Positions 13,901 to 28,810 of a stretch of 64,000 bases of DNA are shown here, piece by piece. Origin of the DNA: Copromyces sp. CBS 386.78. Taxonomy: Eukaryota; Ascomycota; Sordariomycetes; Sordariales; Sordariaceae. Numbering within the stretch: position 1 is the stretch's first letter; every line of letters begins with the position of its first letter. The translations under genes were made by a program, and so were the position numbers. The stretch is from NCBI GenBank assembly GCA_030685235.1, contig MU839138.1, positions 124,001 to 188,000 on the forward strand, given 5' to 3'. Under the pieces are notes generated by a model. It saw only the letters and a program-made list of their open reading frames with translations, ran no database searches and was not told where the DNA came from.

Positions 13901-16900
13901 TTTATTTGTAGTAATAATTAGTTTCGGTATTATTCGACCCTAGTATTTATTTGCTCTAATAATTTAATAAATTTTTCCCGCTTAATTCGTTTAATTTTTA
14001 TAATTGTTAGTAATAAAATAATTAAACTAAATCGCAATTTGTAGATAATTACTTTTCTTTATAATTCTTTAAAAATTATAGTAGCTATATCCGCCTAATA
14101 TTTTATATATATTTTGTAAACTTTTTTTATAGCGCTAATAATTCTTCCTTTAAAAGACTTATTTAAATCTTTATGTATAGGTAGTCCTTATACTTTATCT
14201 TCAAATATAAAAAAATTATTGGAAATTTTTCTTTAGACCGATAGACAAATTTTATAATTGAAAAAACCAAATCGAAACTTATAGTAATTAAATTTACTAT
14301 TTTTTACAATATAAACGGCGATTTATATTCTAAATATCTAATAAAATTAGTAGAATTTTTTTTAGATTCCTTTTATTCAATATACCTACTTTTTAACTTA
14401 GTATTTTAAAAGTATATTAAAAATAAAAGAATAAATAAAATTAAATATACAAATTAAAATTTTAAAAAAAATACTCTTTATATAAGATATATTTAATATT
14501 ATATATTCGTCCGCTCTGCCCAATTTCGCTACTAACCCTACACCCTTTTTTTAAACAATATTAACCGCGCGCTTTAAAATACGAAAATTAAATTTCTAAA
14601 TATAGTTAAATATTATATATAAAGTCCTTTAATATTCTTGGCCAATAAGGTATTTCTTTAAACGAAATATTTTTCTTTATAGATCGGTATTTTAATAATT
14701 ACGTACGAATATCTTTTCAAAATAATTTTATTATAGTAATTATAAATAATTAGTATAAACTTTTCAATTCTAAAATAATTATAATAAACCTACAATAATA
14801 ATTCTCCCTAATTTAAATTTTACTTTATTAATATAATACTCAAAATATTCTAAAGTAATACTTTTATAGCTATACCAATTCTTAACGTTAAGTAGTTGCG
14901 GAATTGGATTTTCTTTATTAAAATAAATAACTAGCACTTTTAATAATATAACAATTAGTAAATCATTCTATTAGTAAACTATAAAATTAAATAACTTCTA
15001 TACTAATTAATTTAAATAAAAAGCGGTACAATAATACTGGAAATTATTATTTAACTACTAATATAAGTCGATATTTCGTATAACGTCGTTAAACAATTTA
15101 TTTTTCCAGGATACTAAAGAAAGGGCAAATAGAATAATTGCCGCAATACCAATACCCTAAGCTACTAGAATAATATTTTCAAAGGAGCCTAAGGAAAAGG
15201 TACCGCTATACGGACCTCCTAATCGAATCTTATAATTTAACGAGAGAGTATTTATTTTTCAATTAATTAAAATATCTACGTATTATAACCTATATAGGTC
15301 GTCTCCCGACTACTATATTATAAGAATGTAGGCGCTACTATATTAGCTAGGAAGATTAATATAAATATATAACCCTAGCCGGGTTATAATACTTGATTTT
15401 ATATTAATAGTAAGCCGAGTAATTTTTATATAGTCTATTTTAGCGGAATTATTAATAGTAATTATTACCGTCCTATATTTATACTATTTAAATATCCTTA
15501 AGACTAGTAATATAATTTATATAATAGTAGTACTAATAATAATAAACTAAGAAAAGGAAAAGAAAATAAAAGTAGTCTATATATACCATCCAAAATACGA
15601 TAATATTAATAAAGCGGCTAGGGTATAAAAGTATAAGACGAAAGTATAGGAGGGAGATATATTAAATAAACGTTTTAAAAAAAACCGAATAACGAAGGTT
15701 AAGTATATTATAATAAATAGTAATATAAGAATAATACCTGACAATTGCGTAGGAACGAAACTTCTAAATTCTAATTGAAGTGTAATATAGATAAAGGCTT
15801 CGATAAGAATAATAATACTAACCTAAAAATATATTATATAATATTATTTAAGGGTAATACCGATATAATCAATAATAATATTAATTCTACCTCCGAGAAA
15901 TAAAAGACTAAAGTTAATAATACTAAAATATTTTGAAGAAGAAAGGGTATTATAATATACTGCAATAATATTTGCAGTAATATAAAGCAATAGAAGTAAG
16001 AATTTAAGTAAAAAGCAATTCAAAAATGTAATGCGCAATTATATAGTATAATTTATTAAATATTTAAAAAGGTAAATTATATTACGATTAAAATATAATA
16101 AACTCCAAATAAAGAGGACGCTCCAAAGAAAAATCGTATAATAAATATAAATTTGAATATTAAATATAACTATAGTAAGGATAGAATAGGAAAGTTAAAA
16201 ACTATTTATAAATCTTACGTAAAAAAAGAAATAAAAGGTGCGAATTTAAAATTTGAACTTTGGAAATAAAAGTTAACCATTCCTTTTCGAAATCTATATT
16301 CCAAATAGTATAATACGATTATAATTTAAAAGCTAGCCCTTCTATTTTAGTTTAATAAGTATAACTATAGCTAATTATAATAATAGAGTAAGAATAAAGC
16401 GAATTTCTATTAAAACGCTACTAAATCTAATTTAAATATTTATATTTCGATCCCGATTATTATCGGCCTCCTATACTAGAAGCAATAATATAACTCCAAT
16501 TAATATTTGAAAACCCCACCCAATTTAACTCTATTCTTAACAATTACCAATTACCTACATTAATTTCGGTATCCGAATTTTAATAGATACTTTATACTTT
16601 TAGAACATTTTATTCGTTATTTATTGCCCAATAATTATCGCCGTTTATAAAAATAAAACCTAATACCAAATTTATATATATTTATAGTAGGCAAAGATAC
16701 GAAGCCGTATTAGTAAGTAGAAATTTCGGTCCTAATATTTGGTAGACTATTAAATTTTATTATATACTAGATAGATTAAATTTACGAAATTTATTGCGGA
16801 ATAAAATCGAGTACAATTATAACCAAATATAATATAGTAATAAAGAGATTTTATATACCGTTTTTTATTAGGAGGACTAAGGAGATTTATAACGTATAGA

Positions 16901-18875
16901 TTTTTAAATATTAAAATTATTTATTAGAAAGTAAAAACGAATTCGTATTTTATTAAAATAGATATTAATTAAAGAACGTTTAAAAAAGCTTAGGAGATTT
17001 CCTAATATATTAAATAATTTCGAATTTAGAAATATTAAACGATATAAATTTAATTAAGCTTTATTGTAAATAATAAATTATTTAAACTATATATATATAA
17101 CTTGGACTAGTATTACGCTTGAAAATATCTAAGTATAATAAGCGGTCAATATACGTACTATCTAACTACTTTAAATGCGAATTCTGTATTTAAGTAGCGT
17201 AAATAAAACGTTCGTTGAAAATTAATTTTAATCTAACTAATTATTCCCAAAAATAGAAGACCAACAATTACGTTTCTATATTAAAAAGTAATTAAACTCA
17301 ATTAACGTACTAATTCCAAGCATTAAAAATTTCTACGAAAATATAAAATATTTAGCTATTATAAATTATATAATAAAAACGCAATTAAGTATTATTATAA
17401 AATAGAACGAATTATTATTAAAAGCCCTTAAAATTAATTGGAAAAAGCCTAATAATAGTCTTATTAAATTCGTAAATAGCCAATTTTATACTTTAAATTT
17501 AATACCCTCCTTTAAATCTTTATATTTAATTTTATTTATTTTAGCCTTACGGAACTTTTTACAACTTTATAATAGCGATTATATAAGACCCTATTATAAA
17601 ATAAATATAAATTATATACCGGTAATTGAAGATCCTATAATAGTATATCGTTTTTAATATTTAGCGTAATAATTAAACTTCTAAATTAGAATAATAATTT
17701 CCTATCCGGCTGAAAACCTAAAAAATATTCTTTTAGAAAGTTCAATACCGGAGCTTAAAGAAGAATTAATAATTAAACGATAGAACCGTCTATTTATTAA
17801 TTCGGTAAACTATTGTAATGCCTATCTTTTTTTAATAAATTTAAATAATATATATCCTAAATTATACTTAAGGACGTTATTTATTTATTATAATTTCCTA
17901 ATATCCTTTTTAAAATTACCCGAATCGTATATACAATATATTATAATATCAATAATTATACCAAATATAATTATTCAATCCTAAAATTACGAAGAATTAT
18001 ACAACGAAAATATTTATTTAAATAAAGATATTATATTACTAAATAAATAATATTTAAAGGATAATAATATGCAAAATAAATATATATTAAATCGAAATAT
18101 TATTATAAATACAATACCGAAACGATACGGATGGATACCGCGTAATTTAACCAATTCTAATATAAAAACTCGCTATAACTTAATAATCTCGATTTAATCA
18201 ACCCCTGCTTTAACTTCTAGCCCAATATCCTTTAATAAAGTTTCTTTAAATATAATATTATACTCGCCTATTATATTTCTAAACTATTTTAATCGGCCTA
18301 AAAGTAATTCTAAATATTTTATAAATAGACTATTTATAAACTCTTTTAATTTTGATATACCGCGCTCACTATCTCCAAACTTTAATATTTAACTATTAAT
18401 TAGCTAAGCGAAGTTCGTAAAGGGAATGCCTCCTTAAGTAGTTAATTATATTCAATAGAGATCCTAACGACGGATCGCTCAGTATAGAATACTAATAATA
18501 GGTTAATGTTATTATTTACCGGACGGTAAGTAAAGTAGCACTATAGTAAAAAATATAAGGGCCGGCCTTATAATTAGGGAATGGGCGGTAATTTTATTCG
18601 ATAAAAATCTATAAAGTATTCTCTTAAAGAATAAATAAAAGACCTTATATTTATTAACGCTTATATATATATTACTTCTTTTAATATAAAATACTACTAT
18701 TTATATTAGAATAAATTATTTTAGGGCTAAATATACTAAATACCTAATTATTCTAACCCTAACCCCTTTTCTAACTATTAGCTTTTCTCGTTTACAAGCC
18801 CTATTAATATTTAAAATATAAAATATAATTATTAAGCTTAATATATTTATTTTATAGGGTAACGTCCTTTTCTTT
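7946..18875. repeat. RIP-eroded AT-rich block, 10.9 kb without a recognisable gene
   Basis: Continuous RIP-type sequence. It presumably contains dead retrotransposons lying between two family-B repeats. Short open stretches near 10.2-10.3 kb (RQSKRLIKENYKAL) and at 12.05-12.33 kb on the minus strand hint at Copia-like text, but neither has a diagnostic catalytic motif. No RNA gene was seen. Confidence 0.55.
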
Positions 18876-19105
18876 ATTATAATTAAAGAACCCTAACCTT
18901 AAAACTAACTCAACCAATTCTAAAATTAAAGTTCCGACCGCTATATTTAGAAATATAATTCCCTACAATTATTATCGGCTATATTTCCGTACCTCTCGAA
19001 AGATTAATTAATTAAAGAAATACGAAAAAAGAACGAATAAACATTATTTCTCAGCCCGGAACGGAAACCTATCCCAATTTTTCTCTTTTACCTATATATA
19101 AATAA
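18876..19105 (+). repeat. Dispersed repeat family B, copy 2
   Basis: Direct-orientation partner of 7,718-7,945, slightly less RIPed (for example 'cagcccggaacggaaacc' where copy 1 reads 'caatttagaacgggaacc'). It also ends in a pyrimidine tract plus a TATATATAAA-type motif. Flanks differ from copy 1, so the repeat is a defined unit. The two copies are 11.2 kb apart; whether they are LTRs of one element is unproven. Confidence 0.65.
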
Positions 19106-19514
19106 CCTTTCCTAATAGTATTACTCTCCCAAATTAAACCCGGCTATTAATAGAAGCTATTATTAATAGTCTCTTTAACCGATAAAATATATTCTCTACG
19201 TAGAAGGAGTATTTAATTAGCAAAATATAATACTATTGTAGAAATTCGTTACTTAAACCCTTGCCGATATTTATAGTAATCGTATTACTAGTAATATTAT
19301 ATTTATTTTCTAGAAATTAGGCTAGATTATTTTGCTATATAGCCTACTACCTAATTTAAGGCCTAATAATAATTTATAATTAATATTAAAAGAATAAGGA
19401 TATTTAACTTTAATTTAGCAGAAAATATAGAAAGGTAAAAGATTAATAATTATAATATAGGATTATTCAATATTATTCAAATAATTTATTGTTAATCTTT
19501 ATTTATAATATTAA

Positions 19515-19925
19515 TTTACGTATTTAAAATCCGAATCCCGCTATCTATACTACAAAAGACTTAATTAAAAATAAAAACTAGCAAAAAAAATAATTATATA
19601 GCTACGGTTAATACTACTTATTTTAAATATAATATTTAGCCTTATAAAACTATATTAGAAGTCCGTACCCTAAATACTCCCTTCTATATATTTTAAACTA
19701 CCCTAATTCCGTTTCTCCTCTTCCGTAAAATAATAATAATTAAGCCTTTTTTCGTTATCGCCTTTTCTAACCCACCGATAAACTACCTTATATACCATCC
19801 TTAGACTAAATAGATATTAGAAATTTAATAAGGTTTTCGTTAGGTAGGTTTTATAATTCGCTAAACTAATTCTTTTAGAATAATCTTTTTTAAAATTCTC
19901 TTTTACCCTAAATAAAGCTATCTAT
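19515..19925 (+). repeat. Dispersed repeat family C, copy 1
   Basis: Matches 41,175-41,445 in direct orientation, sharing 'ccgaatcccgctat', 'tagctacggttaata' and 'attagaaatttaataaggt'. This copy carries roughly 130 bp (about 19,655-19,790) that copy 2 lacks, which suggests an insertion here or a deletion there. Family not recognised. Confidence 0.65.
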
Positions 19926-22900
19926 TAACCCTACTACTAATAATACCCCCGCCCCGGTTTCGGGCGTTACCAATATTAATACTCTTATTTTCTATAACCT
20001 CTTCGCTAATCGCTTTACTAGTATCGAAAATAAGATTAGTAAAATAAATACTATTATTACCTCCTTTCCCTAGGATTAAGCGGTATTCTTTACAAATATA
20101 ATTATATTTATTTAGGACTTAACTTTAGATATTAAAAAAGAAATATTTAAAATAGCTATTACCCTCTACGTCCTATAAAATAAAATAGAAGCGCTTTCCG
20201 AAGTTTAAGCGGAAGTTATTAATATATCTATAATGGAAGCTATTAATTCTACTATTAATATTTTATTTAAATTTATTTTAATAAACGCTATAATAGCGTG
20301 TAAGTATAAAGTTTTTAACGAACGGGTTCGATTCTTATATTGAATATAAGTAATTTAAATTTTAATAATAATTAAAAGAATATTATATTTAAGTAAATTT
20401 CTAATTAGCCCGGGCTCGTATTTACTTCTTTTATAAATTATAATTAAGAAAAATAAAGGATTTAAATTTTTATTAAAAATTAATAATAGTAGGAATAAAA
20501 ATATTACCTTATAATAACTAATTTTATTAATATTAAACCTCTAATTTTCTCGCTTTTATTTCTATATTACGCTCCCTATTTCTATTTAATTTCTTTCTAA
20601 TAAATCCGCTTATATTCTCTTAATCGGCCTCTTCTTATTATTTCGTTCGGCGGAATCGGGATATTACTATTATTAATAATAGGAGTAGTAATACATATTA
20701 TAGCAATTAAGGGAGAAATATTAATATATAATATTTATCGTTAAAATTTAAAATATTAACGCTAATAGAAACGAATTTGTAAATAATTAGAATACTTTCG
20801 ATAATAGTAATATAGCGCTTTTTAATTTCGTCCTAAAAGAATTCGTTAAAGAATATAATATAGCCGGTATTATACGAGAGGCCGAAAAAAAGCTACTTAT
20901 AATTATAATTATACAAATTCTATTTCGCCGTATTCTAGATTAATATCTACCGATCAAAGTATTAGGATTAGCTAGCCTACCTTTAATTTTATTATTTGTA
21001 AATTCTTTTCCGTAATTAATATCAATAAAATTAAAGATTGCCTTTCTTTAAATAAAACTACTAATAAATTCCTTTAAAGTCTCTTTAATAATATTATAAG
21101 AATATTAATCTAATTAACTAACCTTCTTACTAACCAAATTTTTAATTAGTCCGGCGGACTCTCGTCTTACAAAATAAAGTTTATAAAAACCGACGGCTCA
21201 ATATAATATATACAATAAACTAGGAAGGGTGAATAAAGACCCTTAATTTTAATTTAGTAGAAAGAATAGGATTATTCAATATTATTTAAATAATTTATTC
21301 CTAATTATTATTCTTTTTATAATTTTAGAAATATATAAATAATAACGCTTTCCTATATTAATACTATAATTATTAAGAAACGGGCGCTTTCCTATTATAT
21401 TATTATTTAACTCTTATTTCGATTTTCCTCTTATTAAAATAATTAAGGTAGGATAAAAAACGTTAAAAATAGTTAAATAACGGGTTAATAAAGAAGTTTA
21501 AAACCGGAAACCGACTATTAATACCGCTAAAACTTATTAAGGATATTCGAATTAAAATTACGAATTAGGCTAATTACCCGCCCGAACTATCCCTTTTCGG
21601 CTATCCTACCTCCTATCATCCCCTTTTTCCTTCTTCGCGAATATATATCGTCTATATTTATTAAATACGAATATAAATAATAATTAGTAACTTCCCTTTT
21701 TATTAAAGGTATTTTAAAATTCTCCGACGCCTATACTTATTTTTGAAATAAACGAATAATAAATATTTATAGAAGTAGAATAGGGGTAGACTAATAAAGT
21801 ATATTTAGTACTAATAATATTAATTAATTTATAAGACGCGGGAAGCCTATTAAAATTTCTATAGGTAGTTGTAGAAGTAATAATATTAGCGAAGGGATTC
21901 GATACTCCTAATTAGGAAGAGGTCTTTATAGTTATACCGCTAATATAAAGGAGGGAAGAGCGGGAAGTACTAATTCCAATTATAAGGTTTAATAATAAAT
22001 AATTGGTACTAATATTAATAGTAAGTAAGGACGTAGTACCGGAAAAGGAAAAGCTAGGGAACTAGTTATAATAAATATTATTGTAGGGTGCTAGGCGATA
22101 GACGAAATTCGAATTATTATATTCCTTATAAAATTCTAGAACTAAATCTATATATATACCGCTATAAGGAGTAGTTTATTTAGAATTCTAGCTAGGAACT
22201 ATACCTACAATTTTATAATGACTTATAGTATATACCGGTCGGTACCCTACTATTATATAATTAGTAAATTAATTACCTATATTAATAGCGGTAGGATTGC
22301 TATAAAGGTTAGGAGCCGACGTATAAATAATTATAGTAGGGAAATATTATTTATAATTAATCGGTAGCGGAATTTAATAGTAACTATATACGTACTTACA
22401 ATTATATTAAATTATAAATAGATCTTCCGCTATATTAAGGAGACCGCTAATATTAATAGCTTTAAAATATTAATTATAATAGAAGGAGGCCGGATTTATA
22501 ATATATTTATTAGTATAGAAGCGGGCATTATTAATAAAATAACTAAAGGTAAAAGATATATTAGGCTTTAAAAAAATATTATAGAAGGAAATTTATAGTA
22601 GAAAAAGAAGGGTTAATAATAGTAGTGTAAATAGAATTAAAGAAGTAAGAACGGTCTATATTAATTTAAAGGAAGAGATATAATTCTACTTTTATATTCT
22701 TATAATTCGTATAAAGTTAATTTTAATTTAAATTACTATTGTATTTAATCTTATATTTATAATAACGCTTATATTATTAATTATTAATTTTAATTAAAAA
22801 GTAAAATTAATAAAATTATTAATTAAAAATAACTTATAATAATAAGAGCCCTCTTCTTTTAGGACTGCAATTCTATATTTATTATTAACGAAGACCCTTA

Positions 22901-25009
22901 ATTAATTATAATAAGAATTCTAATATTAAATATAGTAAATATTAAACCTATTTTCCCTTGAAAATATAATTATAGTAGGAGGGGGTAGAATAATAGTCCG
23001 AAGAAGATTAATTCTTATATTATTTAGTAAAATATAGATTACTATAATAAATAAGTCTATCTAGTTAAGTAATCTTCGAACGAAGGGTTTAGACGTATAA
23101 GAATGCGAAAAAGCGAGAAAATGCCGTGCCGCAGACGGAAAGTAATTAAAGACTAATCGATTAGGTTCGGTTGTTATAAAGGGGTAATATTTTAATAAGT
23201 AGATATAGAAAAAAGAGAAGAATTTTTATAGGAAATATTATACTCTTATAATTCCTCGGTTTTAATTAATTCACTTTAATACTAAAATAAATTAATAAAT
23301 CCCCTAACCCCCTTATTTAAATTACCTAAATTTAATTACGAATATTTTATTTATTTATAATCAACTTATCGCGCATTCCAGCCACCGAACCAAAGTAATT
23401 AAAATACTTTACTCCTATAGAAAAACAATAAGCAATCTCTATATAATATAATTTCGTTAGGGATTAATTAGCTTTTTAAAATAGTTTTTAAAAAATTGTA
23501 TTGTATTATATATATTACTAAGAGAAGGTATTTACAAATTATATTAAAGAAAATTATCTTCTCTAGTTTACGCTTAATAATTTAACTAAATTACAATTTA
23601 ATATATTTTATTTATTTAAATAAATATTTTACCCGTTTTTTATAATAGAAATAATAATATTATTATCCTCTATTCAATTTAAATAGAAAGAACGTATAAT
23701 TCTATACCTAGTGCTAATTATTATTTTCTTTACTTTTAATTAAAAATAAATTAAATATATAATAAGAATAAGAAGAAGGTATAAAATTAAATATAGTATA
23801 CGTGCGGGAGCTTTAAATATATATGCCCGTAGTCGCAGCCTAGTTATTAAATTATAAAAGCCTCTATAAAGAGAAGTACCTTCGAAGTTAAAAGTAAGAA
23901 CTAATAAAAATATATAGGAAGGAAGAAAAATTAAAGTAATATATATATATTAAAAAAGCGGGAGAAATAGCTAAAGGCCCGTTTAAAGAGGGAATTCCCT
24001 ATTTATATTTTTCTTTCGTAAATACCTAAGTTACCGGCCTAAGACTAATATAAATAATAGATAGGCCTAATTGTAGGATACTTTAATCGTAGTATATATT
24101 TACTAAATAGCTAGGAAGAGGATAAAAGTTAGGTAGGTAAATAGGATTAAATAAATCGATAAACCCGAAAACCCTAAATTAAAGATTTTCTTATAAAATT
24201 GGGAGAAATACTTTTAAATATAATATTTACGTTATTTTTCGCTAATTTTATAGTTTTTACGGCTCTTCTTTATTAGTAAACTATTTATAACGAAAAACTA
24301 TTAAATATATTTCTTACTTTTTAATATATATAATTTCTAATTTTCTTCCTTCTTTTTTATTTCCTTTTCTTTCAAAATATTCTCTTTTACTTCCTACTTT
24401 TTAATAACTTTAATAAAGAATTGAGGGTTAATTGTAGCCGTTTATAATATCTATTGTTAATATCCGATTTTAGTTTGCAATATTAATTCCTCCTATTTCT
24501 TCTTCTATATAAGTAGTTTATATACTTCTTCCCCCTTTTTTAAACTAATTCGAATTCGAAGTCTTTTTATACTTTACAATTAAAATTAATCTTCTACCGG
24601 TAATAAAAACTACTTCCCTTCTTATTTATAAATTACGTACTTATTTTTATTTTAATATTTTTAAAGATTTAAAGAGTTTTTTAATTGTAGAAAGTAAGTT
24701 ATTAATTTGGTTTTCTAATCTCCCGATTTCGTTTCGGCTACTATTTACTTTATTTATTACTTTTTTATAATAGTCAAATATATATATGGCTATTCTATTC
24801 CTATTACGGGCTATTTAAATAAGTTTATCGAATTTCTTATCTTGCTCGAAATTATACTTGAACTTAGGGTTAACTTAGTAAAACTATTTATTTTATATAT
24901 TAATTAAGTGTTTACCCGGGTTAGGGTTGGCAATTAATTTTGAACTATAATTTAGGCGGCTTAGGAGGGCGGTAATTAAATTCGCCGCGATGATAGGATA
25001 TATTGACGT
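19926..25009. repeat. RIP-eroded AT-rich block, nothing recognised
   Basis: TA-rich, CpA/TpG-poor sequence. Slightly higher GC around 23.1 kb but no followable coding frame. No RNA genes seen. Confidence 0.55.
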
Positions 25010-25620
25010 CTATATACGCCAAAATAATAGATGGTTTAGAATACACAATACCGAAGCTGCTTCTTAAATAATAAAAATACCGGAGCTGTTTCTTAAATAA
25101 TAAAACAGTCGATGAGGTCTATTTAAGAAAGATAATAAGGAATATAGTAAAGAAGAAGGGAAGAATGCTACTATATAAGAAAACAAACACGCCGCTACCT
25201 TTAGGGGGTAGGGTAGAGGAGGCCAGCTAAAGTAGCTAGGTACTTGGTAAATTTGGCCGCAAAACACTTTATTATAGTATAGAGGTTAGTATTGTATAAT
25301 AAGGAGTGTGCTGTAGCAAACGATTAAGGACGGACTTTGTATCTTTGTAATTGCTTCACACCCTTCCTTGCCGTCCCTACAGCTTGGTATTCGTGAATAT
25401 CCACTTCCTCCCTCTTCCTCACTCTAATTCTATTTACCTCCTATTCCTCACTTTTACTTTCTCTATAGATAGAATAGTTAGAGGTACGGCGATGGTAGGC
25501 TTGACTATAACCCTTCTACCTTTATTTATCCTATTAGTAAAAAGAGTACAACTATTAAAAATACTACCGTTTAAAAAAGATAATTTTACTATTAGTAAAT
25601 ATAGACTAAGGTAATTAAAG
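25010..25620. other. Small normal-composition island inside RIP DNA
   Basis: CA and TG dinucleotides return here and the flanks are RIPed. Short open frames exist on both strands, but none has a good start context, introns or a recognisable domain, so I do not call a gene. A pyrimidine-rich tract at 25,400-25,470 resembles a fungal 5' leader. A plus-strand frame from the ATG at 25,492 (MVGLTITLLPLFILLVKR) runs to 25,614 and would encode a short hydrophobic then basic peptide. This could be the unmutated 5' end of a mobile element. Confidence 0.4.
25048..25105 (+). repeat. Two-copy 29-bp tandem repeat
   Basis: Two adjacent 29-bp units beginning 'ataccg(a/g)agctg(c/t)ttc' and ending 'ttaaataataaaa' differ at two positions. 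Both differences are transitions. Confidence 0.85.
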
Positions 25621-28459
25621 ATAATAATATATTATTTACTAAACGCTTTATCGAAATTCTTACGAAAGGTCGCTAGTAAATAAGTACGAATATAATTCAA
25701 AAAGTGACCGAAGTATATAATTCGAAAGGAAGGAGGTTACCTTTATTCTTAACTACTTTATATAATAGTAGCCTTAGAAAATTCTTTTTTAAGGAGGGGT
25801 AACTAAATAATGAGAAATCCTATATATTAGGCCGTTTATATATAAAAATACTAAGTATCGATTTTAATTAACCTTTATAGTTTATTGACTAATCTTTTAA
25901 CCCTTTTAATATTTATCCGCGATAATAAATTCCCTTTTTAAAAAGGTATAATTATTAATATTTAAAATAAAGTCGCTAAAGGGGAAGGAAAAATTGTTTA
26001 TACCTAATCCCGTATCCCTAATAGGGAAGAAATTGTTTACGCCTAGTCCCGCGTCCCCGGTAGCCTACGAATCTTTAGAGTTTACTAACCTTCTACTTTT
26101 ATTTAGTATTTATTAGGATTAATAAGTTTGTTTCGTCTATATATCTTCTTTTCGGTTTTTATAAAATATTTATTAAGTAGTAATAATATCGGTAATATTT
26201 ACGTTTAATAAACGTAAATCTACTACCTTATATAACGACGGTTATTTTTTATTTTATTTAACGATGTTCTTTTCTTCTCTTAGCGAATAAATTAAATTAA
26301 TTAATATCGAACGAAATATCTATAATTATAGCGTTTTTATCTATTATTTTAAAAATGGTAAATATTAATAAAAAGTCTTTTATACGTATAAAAAGTAGAT
26401 AAGGATAATAATTTAACTTTGGGAAGTAATATTGAAAGTTCGACCGTTTTAATTTCTTTTAATATTTTATACTATTGTAATATTTTAAAACGAATTTACT
26501 ATAGCGATTCTATAATTAACGGAGAGTATTAGTACGTCTAAATTAGAAAGTATTTGTAAAACGAGTATTGTATTTATTAATATTATAGAATTGAATTAAC
26601 TATTAATCTATATATATTATTTAAGGGCCCTAATAATACTAAAGTAAATAAAGTATTAGATATTATATACGAAGCTATAGTTTAATTATTCGATAGGAAA
26701 TTATATACGTCCCCGCTTAATAAAAAGGAGATTAAAAATATTATTAATATTAATACCGGTACCAGTAAATTAATTAATTTAAATTACTATCTCTCCCCTT
26801 TATTTAATTTTATTAATTATATTTATTTATAGGAGTCTAGGCTATATAAAACTAATTTATTAAATCCCTAAATCGATTTTCGATCGCTAATATTTATTTT
26901 TTATAAAATAATAACTTTGCGGACGATTATCCTAATTATAACGTAATTAGTACCGATATTTCCCCTATTTAACTTAGTTAAGTACTTTTAAACGCCCGCT
27001 TCGTAATTAATAACGTATTTAAAGAGTAGACCTATTAAGAAAATTACTTCGACTTTATTTATATTCGCTAATTTACCGACGTTATTAAAGATTAGGATTC
27101 CCTATATAAGGAGGCCTATTAGTACTGTAAACTAAGTAGTTAAATTGAATAACTTAATTACAATACTGAATTTTTTTACTTTAATAGAACGATACCTAAT
27201 AATTCCGCCCTAGCCGAATAGGGTCGAATTTAAAAAGAAGTTAGACGAAAGACCGGGCTTAAATTTAATATAATTTTTATAAATATAATAGAAAAGGGAA
27301 TAAAGAACGCTAAGTTTACTAACTTCAAGTTTAAAAATTACTATATAAGACTTTTCTTATTCGCGAACCCTTTCCCCGAAGTCCTATTACCAAAATTATA
27401 AAACTTAAAACCGAATATTTCGGATAACGTTTAATTAACGGCTACTAAAAATACTGGTACAATAACCTAAAACGAACTAAGTTAACCCCGAAATTTAGGC
27501 TCCTATTTCGGACTAGTTTAATAATAAGAAGATAAAGCAATTAGGTTTCTATTAATTTATAGCGCTAATATATAATATTAAAGGTTTCTTTATTTATTTT
27601 ATAATTAATTCCCTAGGATAGACCCCGAAGGAAATTGCGAATTACGCCGCTACTATTCGCCGAGAATTTAGAAAAGCTAAAATTTATTCTAACGTTAAAT
27701 AGTATATAGTAAAGGTATAAAAGCCTTTAGATATTTAAGGTAAATAATTGACGGGAAGTTATATTAAACGCCGGTAGGTATTATAAATATAAATATTTTA
27801 GTGGAGGGTCGTATATATATTGTACCTATACTTTTAGTTGTTATACGGCCTATTTCTTATATTAATTGCGATTTTATATATTACTTCTTATTATTATTTA
27901 TATATTATTATTTTAGAAATCGATTATTAAATATTATAGACCCTACTATAATTTATTTCCTCCCCGCGCTCTTCGTCTCTATTTAACGAATAAGGTTTAC
28001 CGCTATTCTTTTAGCTTTACCCGTACTATATATTTAATTTTATCTCCCCGAATCCGTAGACCCGGTACTAGGATAGTCCGTATACTTTCGACAAAATTTA
28101 TATAATAAAATTCCTTTAGTAAAGAGGATTTATATTATATATACCTACTTACTATAATAATATACAATTAACGTAATTATATTATAATTCCTTTTATATA
28201 TACCTCCTTTCCTTTACTTATAAATATTAGCGGCTATACCAATAGTAAATTACGAGCCAATTTCTATAATTATAATATATTAGGATAGAAGGGAAGAAGT
28301 AAACTAATATAGGCAAATAAAGGAGGTAAATTAAAATAGATAAATAAAAAGTCGGGTATATATATATTCTAAATAGAATTGTAGGCTACCGGCTTTAAAT
28401 TCTTAGAGTTATAATTGGTTTATTGCTTTTAACGCCGCTTATTCTACAAATATCTCCCT
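25621..28459. repeat. RIP-eroded AT-rich DNA, nothing recognised
   Basis: RIP-type composition throughout. A 61-codon open stretch at 27,801-27,986 is hydrophobic and composition-driven. No family assigned. Confidence 0.5.
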
Positions 28460-28560
28460 ATTTCGTAGCCCTAACTAACTCCCCCGTATATAGTTCTTAG
28501 CTAATCGATAAGAGCTACCCTACATCCTTATACTTAAATAGGACGGTCTAATATACTTAC
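28460..28560 (+). repeat. Dispersed repeat family D, RIPed copy
   Basis: Matches the well-preserved copy near 38,755-38,870, including 'cccccgtat', 'ctaatcgataagagct' (preserved copy 'ccaatcgataagagct') and 'cttaaat(a/g)gga'. C-to-T and G-to-A changes make this copy more AT-rich. Confidence 0.65.
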
Positions 28561-28639
28561 TTATAGCTGCTAAAACGCTATAATCTTGCTTTAACTCTCT
28601 AAAAATAAATATAATTAGGCAGATTACGAAAAAAGTTGA

Positions 28640-28810
28640 CCGTACTACAACTAAATATTCTATAGGGGTAATACCAAAATTACATTCAATTAAAAGACTA
28701 TTACTAATTAATTCTTAATATTCCTCGACCTAATTATATATATATAATTAATCGCCGAATTTAATAAGAGCGTAGTAAAGGAATTTCTCGCTTTTATTTT
28801 ATTAAACGCT
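28640..28810 (+). repeat. Dispersed repeat family E, copy 1
   Basis: Matches 33,255-33,410 in direct orientation, with shared blocks 'ctataggggtaata' and 'taattaatcgccgaattt'. Copy 2 lacks about 20 bp in the middle. Confidence 0.65.

Noticed and set aside
18470..18540. Faint resemblance to 5S rRNA ('gacggatcgctcag')
   Set aside because: The match does not extend through the conserved internal promoter or the rest of a 5S gene.
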